From Rhizophlyctis rosea (taxonomy: Eukaryota; Chytridiomycota; Chytridiomycetes; Rhizophlyctidales; Rhizophlyctidaceae), in assembly GCA_027596075.1 (NCBI GenBank), contig JADGJC010000664.1, forward strand, positions 1 through 11,525: a DNA stretch of 11,525 nucleotides. The letters run 5' to 3'. Position 1 is the stretch's first letter. Every line of letters starts with the position of its first letter. This document shows, piece after piece, positions 9,312-11,525 of this stretch. The notes under the pieces were generated by a model. The model searched no databases. It was not told where the DNA came from and worked only from the letters and a program-made list of their open reading frames with translations. The translations under genes were made by a program, and so were the position numbers.

Positions 9312-9560
9312 TTAGTACCATGTATTATAACTCCTCCTGAGTAAGCGTGTTCACACGTTCTCAGAAGGCTAGCTTAGTACGATGTATTATAACCCCTCCT
9401 GAGTAAGCGTGTTTACACGTTCTCAAGAGGCTAGCTTAGTACAATGTATCATAACTCCTCCTGAGTAAGCGTGTTCACACGTTCTCAGGAGTAGTAGATT
9501 AGTACCATGTATTGTAACGTGCTGAGTAACCGTGTTTACACGTTCTCAGGAGTGCTTGTA
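9312..9560 (+). repeat. Tandem array B: four 62-63 bp hairpin units
   Basis: Units begin with ttagtac at 9312, 9374, 9436 and 9499. Hairpins lie at 9333-9368, 9395-9430, 9458-9491 and 9522-9549. The third is the best: ctcctgag pairs perfectly with ctcaggag around the shared GCGTGT / ACACGT inner stem with a 2-nt loop and a TA bulge. Units 1 and 2 extend the outer stem to nine positions with one mismatch each. The outer arms differ completely from those in array A yet still pair. Confidence 0.92.
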
Positions 9561-9571
9561 CTATGACTGGA

Positions 9572-9597
9572 CACTGCACTTCAAGCTGAAGTGCGTG
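9572..9597 (+). repeat. Strong hairpin after array B
   Basis: The perfect 8-bp stem gcacttca / tgaagtgc (9576-9583, 9587-9594) has the 3-nt loop agc. Allowing one bulged T at 9575 adds three more pairs (cac 9572-9574 with gtg 9595-9597). It lies 12 bases after the last array unit. Helitron 3' ends carry a hairpin, but the CTRR end that should follow is not present. Confidence 0.85.
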
Positions 9598-9855
9598 CTC
9601 GTCATGCCGTGGTGTAGGAGTTCCTTTTTCATCAGACTTCGTGCTGGAAGCAATACATCAAATTAATACTCACATTACTTGTGCCCTGGTCTTCAAAATT
9701 TCCATCCTTGGGTTACTTCAGTGTGAGATATTAGGTGCCATTTGCTAGCAATACGTTGCATTCAGAGGTTTTGCAAGTCGCCTAATGCCTACGACAATTA
9801 TCTCTCAACTGATGCAGGGCAAACCTCGAGTTAGTCGCTGAATGCTTGCAAAGTT
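9598..9855. other. No feature seen
   Basis: No open frame of note, repeat or RNA gene is visible. Confidence 0.5.
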
Positions 9856-10182
9856 GTGTTCAGTAAGTCGACCACTTCGTTTCCCACCTACCAAGCCGAC
9901 CACAGCTTTGTGGACCCAATCAGCCCAGCACTTGGAAATGCCCAAACAATTGTGACGGAATGGGGAATGCCTTTCATCTTAGATACTGAATTCTCCTTCA
10001 CAACTCGCATGGCGAGATTTCCCTCAATTTCACTATTTCAACGCACGCAGCCGAGATCCAGTAAGGGCGTCAAAATAGCTTTGGAGAGACAAGGTTGCGA
10101 TTACCCTCAGCAGGAAAAGGTCATTGTTTCGTTGTCTTGCTTGGGATCAATATCAGGTCTGTTCATTCCTGTCAAAATCTAA
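9856..10182 (+). pseudogene. Unassigned frame with a retropepsin-like string
   Basis: A frame of 108 codons ends with TAA at 10180-10182. Its first codon here is GTG, so it has no credible eukaryotic start and would be a fragment. Counting from 9856, residues 39-44 read PFILDT, followed by EFSF. Retroviral-type aspartic proteases of Copia and related elements carry a hydrophobic run followed by DTGAS or DSGAS. Here the essential glycine is replaced by E, so any protease would be dead. No gag zinc knuckle or integrase follows. This could easily be coincidence. Confidence 0.18.
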
Positions 10183-10582
10183 AACTTAGGAAATACGATG
10201 ACGCTCTCTGACACATAAGCTCTGACAGAGGACCCCTTCGTCAAAGGAACGGGAACGGGAATGATAATGATAACAATTCCGCGCAAGCCGCCGACGGAAA
10301 GTCACATCGTCATACCGACACACTGCTGGTTGAAGACATCCAGTCGTATGTATGCTTCCTCTTACTTCCACAGTATTTCGCTGATTCAGGGTCCGACCAA
10401 TGTACCTTTGACATTTAGATGACAAACCATGATGCTGCCCGAGTTAGCTCGTGGAAAACCTTTTGAGAGGGCAAAACATCAAGAATAAGTTCAACAGTTC
10501 ATCCGTCGATTGCAATGAGAAGACTCATTGCGCTATAAGTACGACTATATTCCTGAAGTTTGTTCTCAACTTAGTAAGCAAT
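10183..10582. other. No gene recognised; short imperfect hexamer run
   Basis: A small run of ggaacg and atgata units (10246-10274) is the only repeat. The frame leading into the candidate gene at 10583 is open from about 10451 but has no ATG before 10583. Confidence 0.45.
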
Positions 10583-10968
10583 ATGGCACGGCCGACATCA
10601 ATTCGGGACATGCGATCTTTTCAATCCTTCGTTTGGTGTGTAGCGGTCGTGTTGCCATTGACTCTGTCACACGTTGCTCAAAACAAATGGGATGCGTCTG
10701 AGGCGGTATGCTTGACATCAAGATGAGTGAGTTCGAACACTTGAAGTTTATGCAACTGAAGATTAACTGCTACATACAGGGAACGGTGTGATCGTATTAT
10801 TCAATTCCTATTATTCTGCCCTCCCTCCAGCACGCAGCTCGGGGGCCTGCCCCAGCAGTGAGCACGCTCCGGTCTGGTGTGACGATCGTTCCTCAATTTA
10901 CCGCGCTCGTAGTGCCTGCTATCCTTTCAGTACAGAAAGCGGGTTTGGAAGATTGCATCCTCCAATAA
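10583..10968 (+). CDS. Candidate two-exon gene, small secreted or membrane protein
   Basis: Exon 1 (10583-10705) starts at the first in-frame ATG, with A at -3 and G at +4. It codes 41 residues with a signal-peptide-like run (FVWCVAVVLPLTLSHVA) behind basic residues. A donor GTATGC follows at 10706. The acceptor at 10830 follows a pyrimidine-rich run ending ccctccctccag. This 125-nt intron joins in phase 0 to exon 2 (10831-10968), 45 codons with a hydrophobic segment (VTIVPQFTALVVPAILSV, residues 58-75 of the product). The total is 86 residues, with TAA at 10966-10968. A competing acceptor at 10779, with a branch-like ttaac just before it, would give only 44 residues. The frame stays protein-like for 26 codons past the stop, so a nonsense-broken longer gene is also possible. 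The family is unknown. Confidence 0.3.
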
Positions 10969-11081
10969 GGCATGGTCTTGAACGCCGTCGGTGTCGAGTC
11001 GCTTTTTGCTAAAAGATTTCCGCTGCTGCGTTCAAGAGGGAACGCATGACCCGTCAAGCCCCCCACCATGAAGGACGTCAT
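10893..11081 (-). CDS. Alternative minus-strand ORF opposite the candidate gene
   Basis: This is a 62-codon ATG-initiated frame on the minus strand, overlapping exon 2 of the plus-strand candidate. Past its TGA the same frame stays open for about 30 more codons. Its composition (S, T, A, K rich) is as protein-like as the plus-strand reading, so the coding strand of 10830-11080 is undecided. I recognise no family. Confidence 0.15.
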   Translation of the reverse strand: MTSFMVGGLTGHAFPLERSSGNLLAKSDSTPTAFKTMPYWRMQSSKPAFCTERIAGTTSAVN

Positions 11082-11362
11082 GTAACTTTTCGAGTTTGTT
11101 TTGCTTACAATGTTATCTTTGGAATCCGTAGCTTTGGTAGATGCAGGGAGTCTTTGACTCTAGCGCTCTTGAAGACAGGTTTTATCTTTTTCTCCTGAAG
11201 ATTACCATCCGCACGCTCGCGTTGAGGGAAGGTTGCGTTGGAGTATACTATGGACAAACGCCGGACGACCTCTATTTTGACTAGCTGCTGACCCTGACAC
11301 TGGGAACCGCCTACGAGTTACTTTCCAGTATCCAGAACCATGACTTCAAGACAGTAATATGA
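11082..11362. other. No gene recognised
   Basis: A 5-bp perfect hairpin (gagtc ttt gactc) near 11146-11158 is the only structure noticed. No open frame of note is present. Confidence 0.4.
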
Positions 11363-11368
11363 TCTCAG

Positions 11369-11525
11369 GACCCAATCTCCTACTCCGACTTCGACTCCTC
11401 CTCCTGTCTCTCTCCCTCTCCCTCTCCCTACTCCCCCTCCTCACAGGAATCCGACTACGACGCCTGGACCCGCTACCCCGCCACCACCACCACCCACCAC
11501 CCAAGCCCCCCCCCGACAGAAATCC
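11369..11525 (+). CDS. Partial exon at right edge, Ser/Pro/Thr/Asp-rich
   Basis: The frame is open from 11363 to the window end with no ATG, so it would be an internal exon. Possible acceptors are ctcag at 11368 and cctcctcacag at 11446, both leading into the same frame. A pyrimidine tract of CTCCCT units (about 11389-11442) precedes the second and makes it the better site. Codons are strikingly C-ending. The product contains ESDYDAWTRYPATTTTHHPS and then prolines, a low-complexity composition typical of disordered or cell-surface segments. Other frames are also open because the sequence is C-rich, so the frame is not secure. Confidence 0.3.

Larger units (their letters stand above)
9104..9597 (+). 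repeat. Dispersed element copy B (head plus hairpin array)
   Basis: This is the right copy of the element at 5223-5820. The head (9104-9298) is followed by a 62-63 bp array and a separate hairpin. Similarity to copy A begins sharply at the gaactccag/gaatgccag words and runs through to the array. The array repeats a different flanking sequence (ttagtaccatgtattataa) but the same hairpin core. So the core was probably amplified independently in each copy, or the arrays were rehomogenised after they separated. No encoded protein is evident. Confidence 0.8.

Noticed and set aside
5445..9560. CRISPR array
   Set aside because: The periods are tandem, with the whole unit repeated and no unique spacers, and the context looks eukaryotic without cas genes.
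10728..10740. T-arm-like gttcgaac as part of a tRNA gene
   Set aside because: The bases on either side do not form a T stem and no acceptor or anticodon arm can be found.

Overview
This window looks like a gene-poor, repeat-bearing stretch of a eukaryotic nuclear genome. No reading frame on either strand exceeds about 145 codons, there are no bacterial-style gene strings, the base composition is balanced, and at three places short coding-like segments abut plausible GT/AG splice signals. I cannot name the species; a eukaryotic microbe (alga, stramenopile or fungus) fits as well as anything. I recognise no intact conserved gene, and most entries below are deliberately low confidence.

The clearest content is repetitive. 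Two diverged, direct-orientation copies of one dispersed element lie at about 5223-5820 and 9104-9597. Each has a non-repetitive head of about 200 bp followed by a tandem array of four units, with a 64-bp period in the left copy and 62-63 bp in the right copy. Every array unit is built around the same quasi-palindromic hairpin. Outside its core the two arrays have different sequences that still pair with themselves. That is the strongest candidate for an undescribed functional structure here. The left array is followed by a G/T-rich insert and an outlying degenerate unit. The right array is followed by a further near-perfect hairpin.

Other structure includes a perfect 23-bp inverted repeat at 6412-6434 / 6511-6533 and an imperfect 14-bp inverted repeat at 7910-7953. 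There is also a 21-bp tandem duplication at 8909-8958 that is in frame within an antisense reading frame.

Coding traces run as follows. A short C-terminal or exon fragment lies at the left edge (2-121). A Ty1/Copia-integrase-like fragment lies at about 2853-3284. A broken minus-strand reading frame at about 3643-4475 has four in-frame stops and ends in a frame carrying a kinase-like DFG string. A fragment with a retropepsin-like PFILDT string lies at about 9856-10182. A possible two-exon gene for a small secreted or membrane protein lies at 10583-10968. A C-ending-codon exon sits behind a pyrimidine tract at the right edge (11369-11525). These traces do not form an operon or a pathway. The picture is an intergenic region between two edge genes, filled with decayed genes, retroelement debris and a hairpin-carrying repeat family.
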